A stretch of DNA of 64,000 bases from JAWKIW01 sp041394145 (GCA_041394145.1 JAWKIW010000004.1:186001-250000); one strand, 5' to 3'. Shown: positions 1 to 9,153, counted from the first letter of the stretch. Program-made: numbers and translations. The notes: generated from the sequence alone by a model not told the origin.

Positions 1-1
1 C

Positions 2-1438
2 GAGGGCATGGACCCCACCCGCAACGCCTTCTCGTCGGCCGGTCACGTCGTGGCCTCGGCCGTGTACGACCCGCTGGTCACCACCGACGAGGCCGGCCGG
101 ATCGTCCCCTACCTCGCCGAGGAGGTCTCGTCCTCGCCGGACTTCACGACCTGGACCCTGCGCATCCGGCAGGGGGTCGCCTTCCACGACGACGAGCTGC
201 TCACCCCCCAGATCGTCAAGGCCAACCTCGAGGCGCAGCGGGTGTCACCCATCTCGGCGCTCGCCCTGCAGCTGGTGTCCCAGGTGGACGTGGACGGCCA
301 GGCCGTGAAGCTCACCCTCAGCGAGCCGATGGCGAGCTTCCCCTACGTGCTGACCACCCAGGTGGGCTACATCATCTCGCCGAAGATGCTCGACGACCCG
401 GCGTTGGCCACCCAGCCGGTCGGCACCGGGGCCTTCCGCTTCAAGAACCACGTGAAGGACGAGTCGTGGCAGTTCGACCGGTGGCCCGCCTACTGGCGGC
501 GCGACGCCAACGGCGTGCAGCTGCCGTACCTCGGCGGCATCGAGTTCAAGCCGATACCCGACAGCGGCCTGCGCCTGGCCGGTCTCGAGACGGGCGATCT
601 CGACGTGGTGATGGTCTACAGCCCCGACGAGGTGAAGAAGCTGCGCCAGTCACCGCAGTTCAAGGTCGTCGAGTACGGCGACGGCGAAGAGGACGTGATC
701 ACCCTCAACACCCAGAAGGCGCCCTTCGACTCGCTGGTCGCCCGCCAGGCGATGGCCTATGCCACCGACTCCGCGGCCTGGCGCAACGAGGTCAACCAGG
801 GCGTGCCCCGCCCCGCCGTCGGGCCGTTCGCTCCCGGCCAGATCGGCGGTGGCGACCAGACCGGCTACCCCGCCCACGACGCGGCCAGGGCGAAGCAGCT
901 CGTGCAGCAGTACCAGACCGAGACGGGCCAGCCCTTCGCCTTCACCTACCTCGCCACCGGCGGCCCGCTCGACCAGGCCGAGGCCCAGCTGCTGCAGAAG
1001 CAGTGGCAGGACGCCGGCATGCAGGTGACCATCGACTTCAAGGACCAGCAGGCGCTGATCGCCCAGGTCGTGACCGGCCAGTACCAGGCCGCCGACTGGC
1101 GCAACTTCGGGTTCCCCGACCCCGACGCCGACGCGGTGTGGTGGCTCTCGACGTCGGTGAAGGACCAGGGCGTGTCGCTCAACGTGGCCCGCTACCAGAA
1201 CCCCGAGATCGACGCCGCCATCAAGCGCTCCTTCGCCACCACCGACGAGAAGGTGCGCGACGAGGCCTACCAGACGGTGGCCCGGCTGCTCGGCGAGAAC
1301 GTGGCGTACCTGTGGCTCGGCCGGGTCAACTGGATGATCGCCGCCGACGAGCGGGTGCAGGGCCTGCCCGGCGCGGCCAACGGCTCCCTGTCCACCCTCG
1401 GCCCGAAGACCTGGCTCACCACGCTCTGGCTCAGCTGA
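2..1438 (+). CDS. ABC transporter solute-binding protein, family 5 (5' end outside window)
   Basis: This is the extracytoplasmic substrate-binding subunit of a peptide/nickel-type ABC importer. The frame is open to the window edge, and no signal peptide or lipobox is present, so the N-terminus lies upstream; the ATG at 8 is internal. The opening segment, with a YDPL motif followed by a YLAEE stretch, aligns by eye with residues about 60-100 of the second solute-binding protein at 25402-27063, as do the later 'GTGAFRF' and 'LPYL' motifs. The two are clearly paralogs. It ends 112 bases from the convergent hyuA gene. No permease or ATPase genes lie in the window, so the substrate cannot be named. 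The family call is firm. Confidence 0.9.
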   Translation, partial: EGMDPTRNAFSSAGHVVASAVYDPLVTTDEAGRIVPYLAEEVSSSPDFTTWTLRIRQGVAFHDDELLTPQIVKANLEAQRVSPISALALQLVSQVDVDGQAVKLTLSEPMASFPYVLTTQVGYIISPKMLDDPALATQPVGTGAFRFKNHVKDESWQFDRWPAYWRRDANGVQLPYLGGIEFKPIPDSGLRLAGLETGDLDVVMVYSPDEVKKLRQSPQFKVVEYGDGEEDVITLNTQKAPFDSLVARQAMAYATDSAAWRNEVNQGVPRPAVGPFAPGQIGGGDQTGYPAHDAARAKQLVQQYQTETGQPFAFTYLATGGPLDQAEAQLLQKQWQDAGMQVTIDFKDQQALIAQVVTGQYQAADWRNFGFPDPDADAVWWLSTSVKDQGVSLNVARYQNPEIDAAIKRSFATTDEKVRDEAYQTVARLLGENVAYLWLGRVNWMIAADERVQGLPGAANGSLSTLGPKTWLTTLWLS

Positions 1439-1550
1439 TCGGCGGTCGCCGCCCCGAACGGTCCGCCGACGCGAACGTGATGCCAGTGGTGTCGGCCTCT
1501 GACGCCGATCGCATCGAGAAGGGCTCGGCCGTGTCGGAGGCCCCGCCGGG

Positions 1551-3617
1551 TCAGTCCCGGACGAGCTCGTAGGCGAGGTGGTCGCCGAGGGTGCACGTGG
1601 AGCCCGGCGGCACCGCCACGACCGTGAACGGCTCCTCGACGAGCGCCGGGCCGGTCACCGATGCACCGACCGCCAGGCGGGTGCCGTCGTAGACGGGCGT
1701 GTCGACGAACCCGTCGCCGAAGTGGACCGGGCGGGTGCCGGTGCGGGCCTGGGCGGCGTCGCGCACGGTGCCGGCCTCGCCCACGTGGTCGGGCTTGGAG
1801 GTCACCCCGTGGGCGGTGAGGCGCACGCCGCGCACGACGGGCTGCTGGTTGCGGAAGGCGAAGCCGCGGTCGGCCTCGTGCTGGTCGTGGAAGCGGCCGG
1901 CGAGGTCGAGCAGGCCGGCCTCGTCGAGGTCGGTGCCCTCGGGCACCGGCACGCTCATGTCGAAGTTCTGGCCGTTGTAGGCCATCTGGACGAACAGCTC
2001 GGTGCGGATCTGGTCGGCGGGGAGCTCGGTCGTGGCCATCTCCTTGGCGGCCTCGTCGGCGGCGTCGCGCATCACCGATCGGAGCCGTTGCAGGTCGACC
2101 TGGGACAGCGGCACGACGTACGAGTGGATGATGTCGACGACGTAGTCGGCCACCAGCACGCCCAGGGCCGAGAACGCCGGCGCGGTCTTGGGCACCAGCA
2201 CGCGGCCGATGCCCAGCTCGGCGGCGATGGCCCAGGCGTGCACGGCGCCGTTGCCGCCGTAGGCGATCATCGCCAGCTCGCGCGGATCGGCGCCGTAGCC
2301 GGCCAGCACCTTGCGCGTCGCGTTCGCCATGTTCGCGTTCACGATGCGCTCGATGCCCCAGGCGGCGTCGACCACGTCGATGCCGAGCGGCTCGGCCACG
2401 TCGCGCTCGATGGCGGCGCGGGCGGCAGCGACGTCGAGGGTCATGCGCCCGCCGGCGAAGCCCGAGCTCGGCAGGTACCCGAGCACGGCGTCGGCGTCGG
2501 TGACCGTGGGCCGGTCGCCACCCCGCCCGTAGCAGGCGGGGCCGGGCGACGAGCCCGCCGACTCGGGCCCGACCAGCAACGCCCCCTGGCGCACCCGGGC
2601 GATCGAGCCGCCCCCGGCGCCGACCGACTGCACGTCGACCATCGGCATCCCGATGTAGTAGCGGTAGCGCCAGTTCCACTCGGTCTTGACCTCGGGGCGG
2701 CCGTGGCGCACCAGGCACAGGTCGTAGGAGGTGCCGCCCATGTCGACGGCGACGAAGTCGTCGGCGCCCGCTCGCGTGGCGGCCTCGCAGGCGCCCATCA
2801 CCCCGCCCGTCGGACCCGAGGCGAGGATCGACACCGCGCGCCGGGCCACGTAGTCGGGAGGCATGACGCCGCCGGTCGACTGCATGATGAGCAGCGGGCC
2901 ACCGAACCCCGCCGCCCGCAGCTGCTGCTCGAGGCTCGACACGTACCTCGCGATCTTCGGGGCCACGTAGGCGTTGACCAGCGTGGTCGACACCCGCTCG
3001 AACTCGGGGCCCTTGGCCATCACCTCGTGGGACAGCGAGACGTGCTCGGCCTCGGGGAGCTCCTCCCGGATGATCTCGCGGGTGCGCAGCTCGTGGTCGG
3101 GGTTCACGAACGAGAAGAGGTACATGACGGCGATCGACGTGCAGCCGAGCGCCTTCAGGCGCTGCACACCGGCCCGCACCGCGTCCTCGTCGAGGGCCAG
3201 CAGCTCGGTGCCGTCGTAGGCGTGGCGCTGCGGGATCGGGATGCGGGCCCGTCGCCGGGCGATGGGCGGCGGCGCGGGGTACGACGGGTCCCAGATCTGC
3301 TCCTTGTGGACCCGGCGCATCTCGATCTCGTCGCGGTGGCCCTCGGTGACGAGCAGGCCGACGTCCGCGCCGTTCATCTCGATCATCGTGTTGTCGGCGG
3401 TGGTGGTGCCGTGCACGACGATGTCGAGCTGCGCGCACAGGTCGGCGAGGCCCAGCCCGAAGCGGTCGGCCAGCTCGCCGAGCCCGTTCATCACGCCGAT
3501 CGACTGGTCCTCGATCGTGGTCGGCGTCTTGTCGAGCACGACCTCGCCCGACGGCGTGACGCAGATGAGGTCGGTGAAGGTGCCGCCGACGTCGACGCCG
3601 ACGCGATAGCCCGCCAT
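1551..3617 (-). CDS. hyuA: Hydantoinase A / oxoprolinase-like ATPase subunit
   Basis: This 688-residue protein has the length and layout of the HyuA/acetone-carboxylase-beta family, whose members use ATP to open cyclic amides or to activate ketones. An actin-fold phosphate loop (GGTFTD) lies at residues 11-16, a second nucleotide-contact motif (DMGGTSYD) near 290, and the conserved 'YGGNGAVHA' motif near 450. The start chosen is the ATG at 3617, two bases after the hyuB stop; the frame runs on upstream but those residues only shadow hyuB. It is surely co-translated with hyuB as one enzyme. The sequence cannot separate N-methylhydantoinase, 5-oxoprolinase and acetophenone/acetone carboxylase activity. 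Confidence 0.93.
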   Translation of the reverse strand: MAGYRVGVDVGGTFTDLICVTPSGEVVLDKTPTTIEDQSIGVMNGLGELADRFGLGLADLCAQLDIVVHGTTTADNTMIEMNGADVGLLVTEGHRDEIEMRRVHKEQIWDPSYPAPPPIARRRARIPIPQRHAYDGTELLALDEDAVRAGVQRLKALGCTSIAVMYLFSFVNPDHELRTREIIREELPEAEHVSLSHEVMAKGPEFERVSTTLVNAYVAPKIARYVSSLEQQLRAAGFGGPLLIMQSTGGVMPPDYVARRAVSILASGPTGGVMGACEAATRAGADDFVAVDMGGTSYDLCLVRHGRPEVKTEWNWRYRYYIGMPMVDVQSVGAGGGSIARVRQGALLVGPESAGSSPGPACYGRGGDRPTVTDADAVLGYLPSSGFAGGRMTLDVAAARAAIERDVAEPLGIDVVDAAWGIERIVNANMANATRKVLAGYGADPRELAMIAYGGNGAVHAWAIAAELGIGRVLVPKTAPAFSALGVLVADYVVDIIHSYVVPLSQVDLQRLRSVMRDAADEAAKEMATTELPADQIRTELFVQMAYNGQNFDMSVPVPEGTDLDEAGLLDLAGRFHDQHEADRGFAFRNQQPVVRGVRLTAHGVTSKPDHVGEAGTVRDAAQARTGTRPVHFGDGFVDTPVYDGTRLAVGASVTGPALVEEPFTVVAVPPGSTCTLGDHLAYELVRD

Positions 3618-3619
3618 CG

Positions 3620-5494
3620 TCACTCCTCCCACGGCACCGAGCCGAAGGCCCCGTCGGGCGGGGGTGCGACGCCGGCGCCCCCGGACCGACGTGACGCCCG
3701 CAGGCGCTCGGTGGCCGCGTGGTCGATCGCCAGCGTGAGGTCGGCGAGCGAGCCGGTCAGCACCACGCCGTAGTCGCGCTCGGCACCGGCCACCGACACG
3801 TACTCGTCGAGCACGTCGTCGAGCACGGCCTGCGGGTCGCGGTCGAGCGGGTCGCCCCAGCCGCCCCCGCCGCCGTAGTCGTAGTTGATCTTCTGGCCGG
3901 CGCCGATCGGCACCCAGTCGGCGGTGTGGGCCACCACGTAGGGGTCGTCGCTCTCGTAGCGGATGGTCAGCTTGTTGGGCTCGCCGGCGTGGCCACCGGC
4001 GATGCCCGGCATCGGGTACCTCATGCCGACCACGTACGTGTAGACCTTGGCGTCGACCCGCACCTCCTTCACGTAGTGGCTGCCGCACAGGCCCCGCCAC
4101 TGCCCGGGCCCGCCGGAGTCGGTGCGGTAGTCGCGGCCCCACTGCACATGGGGGTACAGCGACTCGTTGATCTCGGCGGTGGCCTTCCACAGGTTGCCGA
4201 AGGCCGCGGCCTGGCAGCCCCAGGCGTCCATGCCGTAGGCGGCGTTGCACCAGCCGGCGTAGACCTCGGCGGAGTGGTCGGTGAAGGCCTGGCCCGTGCG
4301 CGGGTCGACGCCGACGATCACGGTCGGGATGCCCGTCTTGTAGACCTGGGGCACGGCCTTGTGGGGCAGCACGTGCTGCATGGCCAGGGCGATGACCTCG
4401 CCCACCTCGGCGCCGGGGTGGTGGGTGCCGGCGCTCACCGGCTTGCCCGGCGGCGGGTTGAGCACGCAGCCGTGGGGCACCACCAGCCTGATCGACTCGA
4501 AGAAGCCCTCGTTCTTCGGGATCTCCGGGTCCATCATGGCGGCGATCTGGCCGACCGTGTAGCCGCGGGTGTTGCCGAAGGTCGACCAGGCCTGCAGCTC
4601 CTGGCGGTCGTCGGTGCCGGTGAAGTCGATGGTGAGGTCGTGGCCGTCGACGGTGACCTTCACGTGCAGGTGCACGTCGGGGTGGCCGAGCGGGTCGTGG
4701 TCGACCCACGTGTCGGCCTCGTAGGTGCCGTCGGGCCAGGCGGCCACCTCCTCGCGGAAGCGGCCGGCGGCGTAGTCGATCATGAAGTCGACCGACTCCT
4801 CGACGGTGCGCACGCCCCACCGCGCCAGCAGGTCGCCGAGTCGCTGCGTGGCCAGCTGGGCGGCGCCGATCTGGGCCCGCAGGTCGCCGACGTAGTCGGG
4901 GATGCGGTTGTTGGCCTGCAGCGCGTAGAGCACGTCGCGGCGCTCACGGCCCTCGTCGACGACCTTGAGCACCGGCCAGCGCACGCCCTCGCCCCACACG
5001 TCGTTGGCCGTGACGTTGTAGCCCCCGGGCACCGCCCCGCCGGTGTCGCCGTGGTGGCACTGGATCGAGGCGATGAGGACCATGCGGCGGTTGCCGTCCT
5101 CGTCGTCGGCGAACACGGGGGCGAAGACGTTGTAGTCGGGCAGGTGGCCGCCACCGTGGTAGGGGTCGTTGGCCACGAACACGTCGCCCTCGCGGAACTC
5201 CTCGGGCCCGAGGAAGTCGAGGGCGAAGCGCACCGGCAGGGTCGAGGTGAGCATGAACTGCGGGATGCCGACCGACAGGGCGGCGAGGCGGCCGCGGGCG
5301 TCGAGGATGGTGGCGTTGCGCTCGTTGGACTGGTTGAGGATGGGCGTGGTGGCCGTGCGCGAGACGTAGGTGGCCATCTCGAAGCACACCGTCTCCATCG
5401 TCCCCCGCACCACCTCGGCCGTGACGAGGTCGACGCTGGGCTCGGCGGCCAGCCTCGGCCGGCTCGCCGCCAGCTGGTACAGATCCACGTTCAT
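3620..5494 (-). CDS. hyuB: Hydantoinase B / oxoprolinase-like subunit
   Basis: This 624-residue protein is the partner of HyuA and is first in the two-gene operon. The family signature 'NDPYHGGGH' is at about residues 108-116 and is followed by the usual 'LPDYNVFAPVF' run; 'DFTGT' and the 'NTRGYTVGQIAAMM' region sit mid-protein. The ATG at 5494 follows a G-rich stretch that could serve as a ribosome binding site. The 2-base gap to hyuA implies translational coupling. The gene diverges from the TenA-like gene across a 198-base region that holds a palindromic operator close to the latter. Substrate is unknown. Confidence 0.92.
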   Translation of the reverse strand: MNVDLYQLAASRPRLAAEPSVDLVTAEVVRGTMETVCFEMATYVSRTATTPILNQSNERNATILDARGRLAALSVGIPQFMLTSTLPVRFALDFLGPEEFREGDVFVANDPYHGGGHLPDYNVFAPVFADDEDGNRRMVLIASIQCHHGDTGGAVPGGYNVTANDVWGEGVRWPVLKVVDEGRERRDVLYALQANNRIPDYVGDLRAQIGAAQLATQRLGDLLARWGVRTVEESVDFMIDYAAGRFREEVAAWPDGTYEADTWVDHDPLGHPDVHLHVKVTVDGHDLTIDFTGTDDRQELQAWSTFGNTRGYTVGQIAAMMDPEIPKNEGFFESIRLVVPHGCVLNPPPGKPVSAGTHHPGAEVGEVIALAMQHVLPHKAVPQVYKTGIPTVIVGVDPRTGQAFTDHSAEVYAGWCNAAYGMDAWGCQAAAFGNLWKATAEINESLYPHVQWGRDYRTDSGGPGQWRGLCGSHYVKEVRVDAKVYTYVVGMRYPMPGIAGGHAGEPNKLTIRYESDDPYVVAHTADWVPIGAGQKINYDYGGGGGWGDPLDRDPQAVLDDVLDEYVSVAGAERDYGVVLTGSLADLTLAIDHAATERLRASRRSGGAGVAPPPDGAFGSVPWEE

Positions 5495-5653
5495 CGGTGC
5501 ACCCCCCGGGACCGATCCCCTGGCGGACCGGTGCTCCCGGTCCGGTCTGGCGGCCCCATCCTGGCCCGTCGAGCGGGGTCGTGCCGAGCGGCGCGGCCCC
5601 GGATCCCGACCCGAGCACCGGCCCGTCGGGGACGCCGTGGCGGCCCCTCGACA

Positions 5654-5686
5654 AACCTGACGCTCGTGTCAGGTTCAGCGTACACT
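5654..5686 (+). promoter_or_regulatory. Palindromic operator and -10 box of the TenA-like gene
   Basis: The operator at 5654-5675 has two perfect 8-base arms, AACCTGAC and GTCAGGTT, around a 6-base spacer. It is the most symmetric of eight related sites in the window. A -10-like box, TACACT, lies at 5681-5686, and the ATG is only six bases further on, so transcription probably starts at the start codon (leaderless mRNA). The operator covers the -35 position, which suits a repressor. Confidence 0.72.
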
Positions 5687-5692
5687 CCGGCC

Positions 5693-6460
5693 ATGACCGA
5701 GGTGCGCGAGTTCAAGGACATCCGGCGGCACACGACCCGCGACGTGCTGCCCGTCGACGACTTCATGGCCGAGCTCGATGGCCTCCAGCAGTCGATCTGC
5801 ACCACCCGCAACCAGCTGTGGCACCACGTCGCCGACGGCACGCTGTCGGACGCCTACCTGCGCCGCTTCTGCAAGGAGTACTACTTCCTCGGCAAGTGGT
5901 ACACGGGCGAGTTCGGGTCGCTGGTGGCCAACGCCCCCGACTTCGACGCCCTCGACATGGAGGCCAGCGAGCACTTCCACCACTGGCTGCAGAACCTCGC
6001 CGACGAGACCGGCTTCACCGGCGACCGGAACCACGTCGACATGAAGGTGGAGTGGGCCCGGATGCTCGGCATCTCCGACGAGGAGCTGCTGGTCTACGTG
6101 CCCATCCCCGAGACGCTCGGGGCCGTGCTCGCCACGCTGTACTTCATGCGGCGCTCCTACGAGGAGGGCCTGGCCGCCTTCGGGTGGGCGGGGGAGCGCT
6201 TCGCCGCCTCCACGGGCTACGCCAAGCTGATGTACGAGGGGATGCGCGACCACTACGGCATCGAGGTGCCCAACTTCGCCGTGCACGCCTACGCCGAGGT
6301 CGACCACGGCGACGCCGCCGACTACCTGCTGCGCCAGGTCGTCACCACCGCCGAGGCCCAGCACCGCGTGCGCACGGCGGTCACCTACGTCTTCACCCTG
6401 CGCAACAACCGGGCCGCCGCCCTCACCCGCTGGCTCGACGAACCCGGCGCCCTGCGCTGA
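5693..6460 (+). CDS. TenA/PqqC-like heme-oxygenase-fold protein
   Basis: The 255-residue product has the all-helical, His- and Glu-rich pattern of the TenA/PqqC/CADD group, including 'FCKEYYFLGKWYTGEF', 'ASEHFHHWLQNLADETG' and 'HAYAEVDHGD' segments that could bind iron. It is not near thiamine or PQQ genes, so a role as thiaminase II or PqqC is not supported; a stand-alone iron-dependent oxidase of an acyl or amino substrate is a better guess. The ATG at 5693 is preceded by a -10 box and a perfect palindromic operator, which places the gene in the same putative regulon as the acyl-CoA genes further on. Fold call is good; function is unknown. Confidence 0.75.
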   Translation: MTEVREFKDIRRHTTRDVLPVDDFMAELDGLQQSICTTRNQLWHHVADGTLSDAYLRRFCKEYYFLGKWYTGEFGSLVANAPDFDALDMEASEHFHHWLQNLADETGFTGDRNHVDMKVEWARMLGISDEELLVYVPIPETLGAVLATLYFMRRSYEEGLAAFGWAGERFAASTGYAKLMYEGMRDHYGIEVPNFAVHAYAEVDHGDAADYLLRQVVTTAEAQHRVRTAVTYVFTLRNNRAAALTRWLDEPGALR

Positions 6461-6478
6461 CGGTCGCGCCACACTCGC

Positions 6479-6635
6479 CGGCCCACCCTCGCCGGCCCAC
6501 CCTCGCCGGCGCCGACTCGGCGCTCCCTCCGGTGTTCCTGTCATCGAATCGAGCACCGGAGCCCGCAGATCCATGACAGGAACGGGGGTGCCATCCGGTC
6601 CCCTCGGCGTGGGTGCCAGCCGGTCCCCTCGGCGT
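6479..6635. repeat. Intergenic short tandem repeats and a pseudoknot-capable terminator region
   Basis: This gap between convergent genes holds three structures. A 14-base unit (TCGCCGGCCCACCC) is repeated about 2.5 times near 6479-6510. Two interleaved inverted repeats follow: CTCCGGTG at 6527-6534 pairs with 6554-6561, and GTTCCTGTCAT at 6534-6544 pairs with 6573-6583, giving a possible H-type pseudoknot. Finally a block of about 24 bases containing CCGGTCCCCTCGGCGTGG is repeated twice between 6587 and 6635. A transcription end for both flanking genes is the simplest role. Confidence 0.55.
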
Positions 6636-6648
6636 GGCTTCCGGCGGG

Positions 6649-6834
6649 TCACGCCGGGGTGGTGCGCCGGCTCCGGGGCCAGCCGATGCCCACGCCGACG
6701 ACGGCCATGCCGAGGGGCAACGCCACCAGCACCAGCGTGGTGAGCGGGACGATGGCGAACTGCTGGAGGAGGATGGCGATGCCGAGGCCGGCCACCAGCC
6801 CCGAGATCGCGCCGCGGATGCGATGGCCCTTCAC
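6649..6834 (-). CDS. Small two-helix membrane protein
   Basis: A 61-residue protein with two hydrophobic segments (about residues 8-28 and 30-50) and a basic C-terminus. The GTG start at 6834 is chosen because it overlaps the stop of the upstream gene in a GTGA arrangement and has an AGGAGG ribosome binding site at the right distance inside that gene. It therefore looks translationally coupled to the secreted protein before it and may work with it in the membrane. No family was recognised. Confidence 0.65.
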   Translation of the reverse strand: MKGHRIRGAISGLVAGLGIAILLQQFAIVPLTTLVLVALPLGMAVVGVGIGWPRSRRTTPA

Positions 6835-7388
6835 GACAGCACCTCCTGCCTCGGTTGGATCGCGGGCGCCGGCTGCCGCGGCCACGACAGCGCCATGCCG
6901 ACGAGGCCGACCAGGGTGAGCGCGGCACCCACGACGCCGGCCACGGTGAACAGCGGGAACGGGCCGACGACCTTCACGTAGGCCCAGCCGGTGCACGGCG
7001 TGCCGACGGTCTCGCCTTCGACGCGGTACAGGCCGACGCCGTAGCGGGCGTAGTCGCCGACGTCCACGGTGGTGGTGTAGGAGGTCTTGCCGCTCTCGAC
7101 GGTGCCGCTGGCCGCGGGGAAGCGGATCGGGCCGAACGTCAGGTAGAGGTCGTAGCCGGAGATGGGTCCCGGCGCGTTGCCGGTCACGACGACGGACTCG
7201 CCCTCGTCGACGACGACCGCGGTGCGGGCCGAGCGGGCGCTGTCGGCGTCGGTGCCGTTGACCGTGGCCGAGCAGCCGCCGCCGACCTGGGCCGCCGCCG
7301 GGTCGGTGGCCAGCGCCGGTGCCGTGAGGACGGCGGCGAGCAGGAGCACCGCCGCCACCGCCCGCCTGGAACGTGCGATCAGGCGCAT
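6831..7388 (-). CDS. Exported membrane-anchored protein of unknown function
   Basis: This 185-residue protein starts with a clear signal peptide (basic start, then a run of Ala/Leu/Val to about residue 33, ending ALATDPAAAQ). The middle is a beta-rich extracellular domain of about 110 residues with two cysteines that could form a disulfide, and the C-terminus has one transmembrane helix (about 145-170) with a short cytoplasmic tail. ATG 7388 follows a GGAGGCGGC stretch. It lies just downstream of the zinc-ribbon protein and is coupled to the next gene by a four-base overlap, so the three probably form one operon. Family unknown. Confidence 0.7.
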   Translation of the reverse strand: MRLIARSRRAVAAVLLLAAVLTAPALATDPAAAQVGGGCSATVNGTDADSARSARTAVVVDEGESVVVTGNAPGPISGYDLYLTFGPIRFPAASGTVESGKTSYTTTVDVGDYARYGVGLYRVEGETVGTPCTGWAYVKVVGPFPLFTVAGVVGAALTLVGLVGMALSWPRQPAPAIQPRQEVLS

Positions 7389-7411
7389 GCCGCCTCCTCT
7401 CGTCGGGGCGC

Positions 7412-8911
7412 TCAGCCGAAGCCGCAGCGCGCCACGATGTCGGCCGACGCCCGGTCGCCCTCGCCGAGGGTCCCGGTGGCCGACGTGTAGGTGAAGAGCA
7501 TCTCGGTCCCGTCGACGCGGGCCCGCACCGTGGAGACGCCGAGGAGCTCGAGGTCCTGCTGGGTGTCGAGCACGGTGGCGTCCAGGCCGCACCCGCGCAG
7601 CAGCGCCTCGACGCGCGCCCGCACCTCGTCGGCGCCGCCGCCGGCCGTGCCCGCCGGGCTGCTCACCGAGGTGCTCGAACCGGCGGGCACCGACGACGTG
7701 CTCGACGACGTCGCGCTGGGCGACGGGGCGCCCGGCGCCTGGACCACGTTGATCACCACCGTCACGGTCACGCCGTTGTCCACGGCCACCGCGATCGTGG
7801 GGCTGAACCCCGGCCAGGGCGTCCCCCGCAGCACCGGTCGGGCCACCGGGGCGGGAGGCGTCAGCGGGTTGCCGCAGCGGCAGCGGACCACGGGGTTCCC
7901 GGCCGCGTCCACGAGCACGGCGGTGCCCGCCTGCAGGATCGACTGCAGGGTGGTCGCCCTCCCGTTGGCGAAGCCGTGGTTGGTGACCCGGGTGTCGTAG
8001 AGCAGCACGGTCGGGCGCAACGAGCGGACGTAGGTGGGCAGGTCGGCGACGGCGATGCCGAGCACCCCGGCGAAGGCGGCGCCTCGATCGGGGTAGGTGG
8101 TGAGGAAGGTGATCAGCTGCTCGCGGTTGCACACCCGGTCGTCGCCGCTGCCGCCGTAGGGCGGGGAGCCAGGCGGCGGGGCCACGCCGCTGGTCGGCTG
8201 CGTGACGGGCACGACGCTGGGCGGGCTGCCGGCCGTGGCGGGCGGTGCGGGGGCGGCCGTGGTGCTGGGCGTGGGGTCGACGGGTTCGGTGAAGGGGTTG
8301 GTGCCGGTGGCGCTCGCCGCCTCCAGGTAGACCTCGCCGGCGGCGCCCTCGTCGCCGCCCTCCCTCGAGCTGTACACGACGGTGGAGACGACGATGAGCA
8401 GTCCGACGAGCACGAGGATCAGCGCCACGACACCGCCATGGCCGCCATCGCCGCCTCCGCCGGTGGGGGCGGGGGTGGGCGCCATCGGCGGTGCGCTGAA
8501 CGGGGGTGGGGTCGTCAGCTGGGGTGGGAGCGGGGCCGGCGCCACGCCTGCTGCAGGTGGCGGCGGGCCGGGTGCTGGCTCGGGTTCGGCTCCGGCTTCG
8601 GCGAGGGGTCCGGCGTCGGCTCCAGCCCCGTCGGCTTCGGATCCGGCATCAGGTGGGCGTCCGGGTCCGGCCTCGGCTCCGGCGTCGGGCTCCGGTTCAC
8701 CGGGCGAGCCTGGAGGTGCCGGCGCCGGGCCCTCGCCGGCATCGCCCGAGCCGGGTGACGTCGACGCGTCGGCGTTGTCCGCCGTGCCGGCGTCGGCCGA
8801 CGCCGCGCTCGGTGCCGGGCCGAGCGACCACCCGCAGCTCGGGCAGAAGGCGACCTCCGATGGGAGGGCGTGCCCGCACGCGGGACAGAAGTTCCGCGCC
8901 CCGTCGGTCAC
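7412..8911 (-). CDS. Zinc-ribbon, single-pass membrane protein with a DUF6777-like outer domain
   Basis: The 499-residue product begins with a four-Cys zinc ribbon (C9, C12, C23, C26), followed by about 130 residues rich in Pro, Ala, Glu and Gly, a transmembrane helix at about 160-182, and an outer domain. The 'EVYLEAA...NPFTEPV' start and the 'FLTTYPDRGAAFAGVLGI' block of that domain resemble DUF6777 proteins of actinomycetes. A second small Cys-containing domain closes the protein after a Ser/Thr linker. GTG 8911 is chosen because the zinc ribbon starts directly after it. The 24-base gap to the next gene suggests an operon. A role in sensing or envelope function is inference. Confidence 0.75.
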   Translation of the reverse strand: MTDGARNFCPACGHALPSEVAFCPSCGWSLGPAPSAASADAGTADNADASTSPGSGDAGEGPAPAPPGSPGEPEPDAGAEAGPGRPPDAGSEADGAGADAGPLAEAGAEPEPAPGPPPPAAGVAPAPLPPQLTTPPPFSAPPMAPTPAPTGGGGDGGHGGVVALILVLVGLLIVVSTVVYSSREGGDEGAAGEVYLEAASATGTNPFTEPVDPTPSTTAAPAPPATAGSPPSVVPVTQPTSGVAPPPGSPPYGGSGDDRVCNREQLITFLTTYPDRGAAFAGVLGIAVADLPTYVRSLRPTVLLYDTRVTNHGFANGRATTLQSILQAGTAVLVDAAGNPVVRCRCGNPLTPPAPVARPVLRGTPWPGFSPTIAVAVDNGVTVTVVINVVQAPGAPSPSATSSSTSSVPAGSSTSVSSPAGTAGGGADEVRARVEALLRGCGLDATVLDTQQDLELLGVSTVRARVDGTEMLFTYTSATGTLGEGDRASADIVARCGFG

Positions 8912-9003
8912 CCCTGGACCGTACGCCCGTGGCGGTCGGGGGCCGAGAGGCTTCGGTCGGCTGGCGGCGGGCCCTTCGGCGGGCGCGACCCGACCGAGGG
9001 CCC

Positions 9004-9109
9004 GCAACGGCCGTGGCTGAGCCGCGCGCCCGTCGGGTTGCCGAACGCGTCCGTGGTGGCTGGGCCGCGCGCCCTTCCGGGCGCTCGATCGCGTCCGTGG
9101 TGGCTGGGC
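9004..9109. repeat. 44-base tandem repeat, about 2.5 copies
   Basis: The 20-base block CGCGTCCGTGGTGGCTGGGC occurs exactly at 9046-9065 and again at 9090-9109, a period of 44 bases, with a more diverged copy starting near 9004. The repeat fills the gap between the divergent zinc-ribbon and LmbE genes, upstream of the LmbE promoter. Confidence 0.6.
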
Positions 9110-9153
9110 AGCCGGCCCGTCCTGGGCCGTGCGATCGAGGCCGGCGGCGTGCC

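Noticed and set aside
5693..6460. Naming the gene tenA or pqqC.
   Set aside because: The fold fits, but no thiamine or PQQ genes are present and the specific active-site residues cannot be confirmed by eye.
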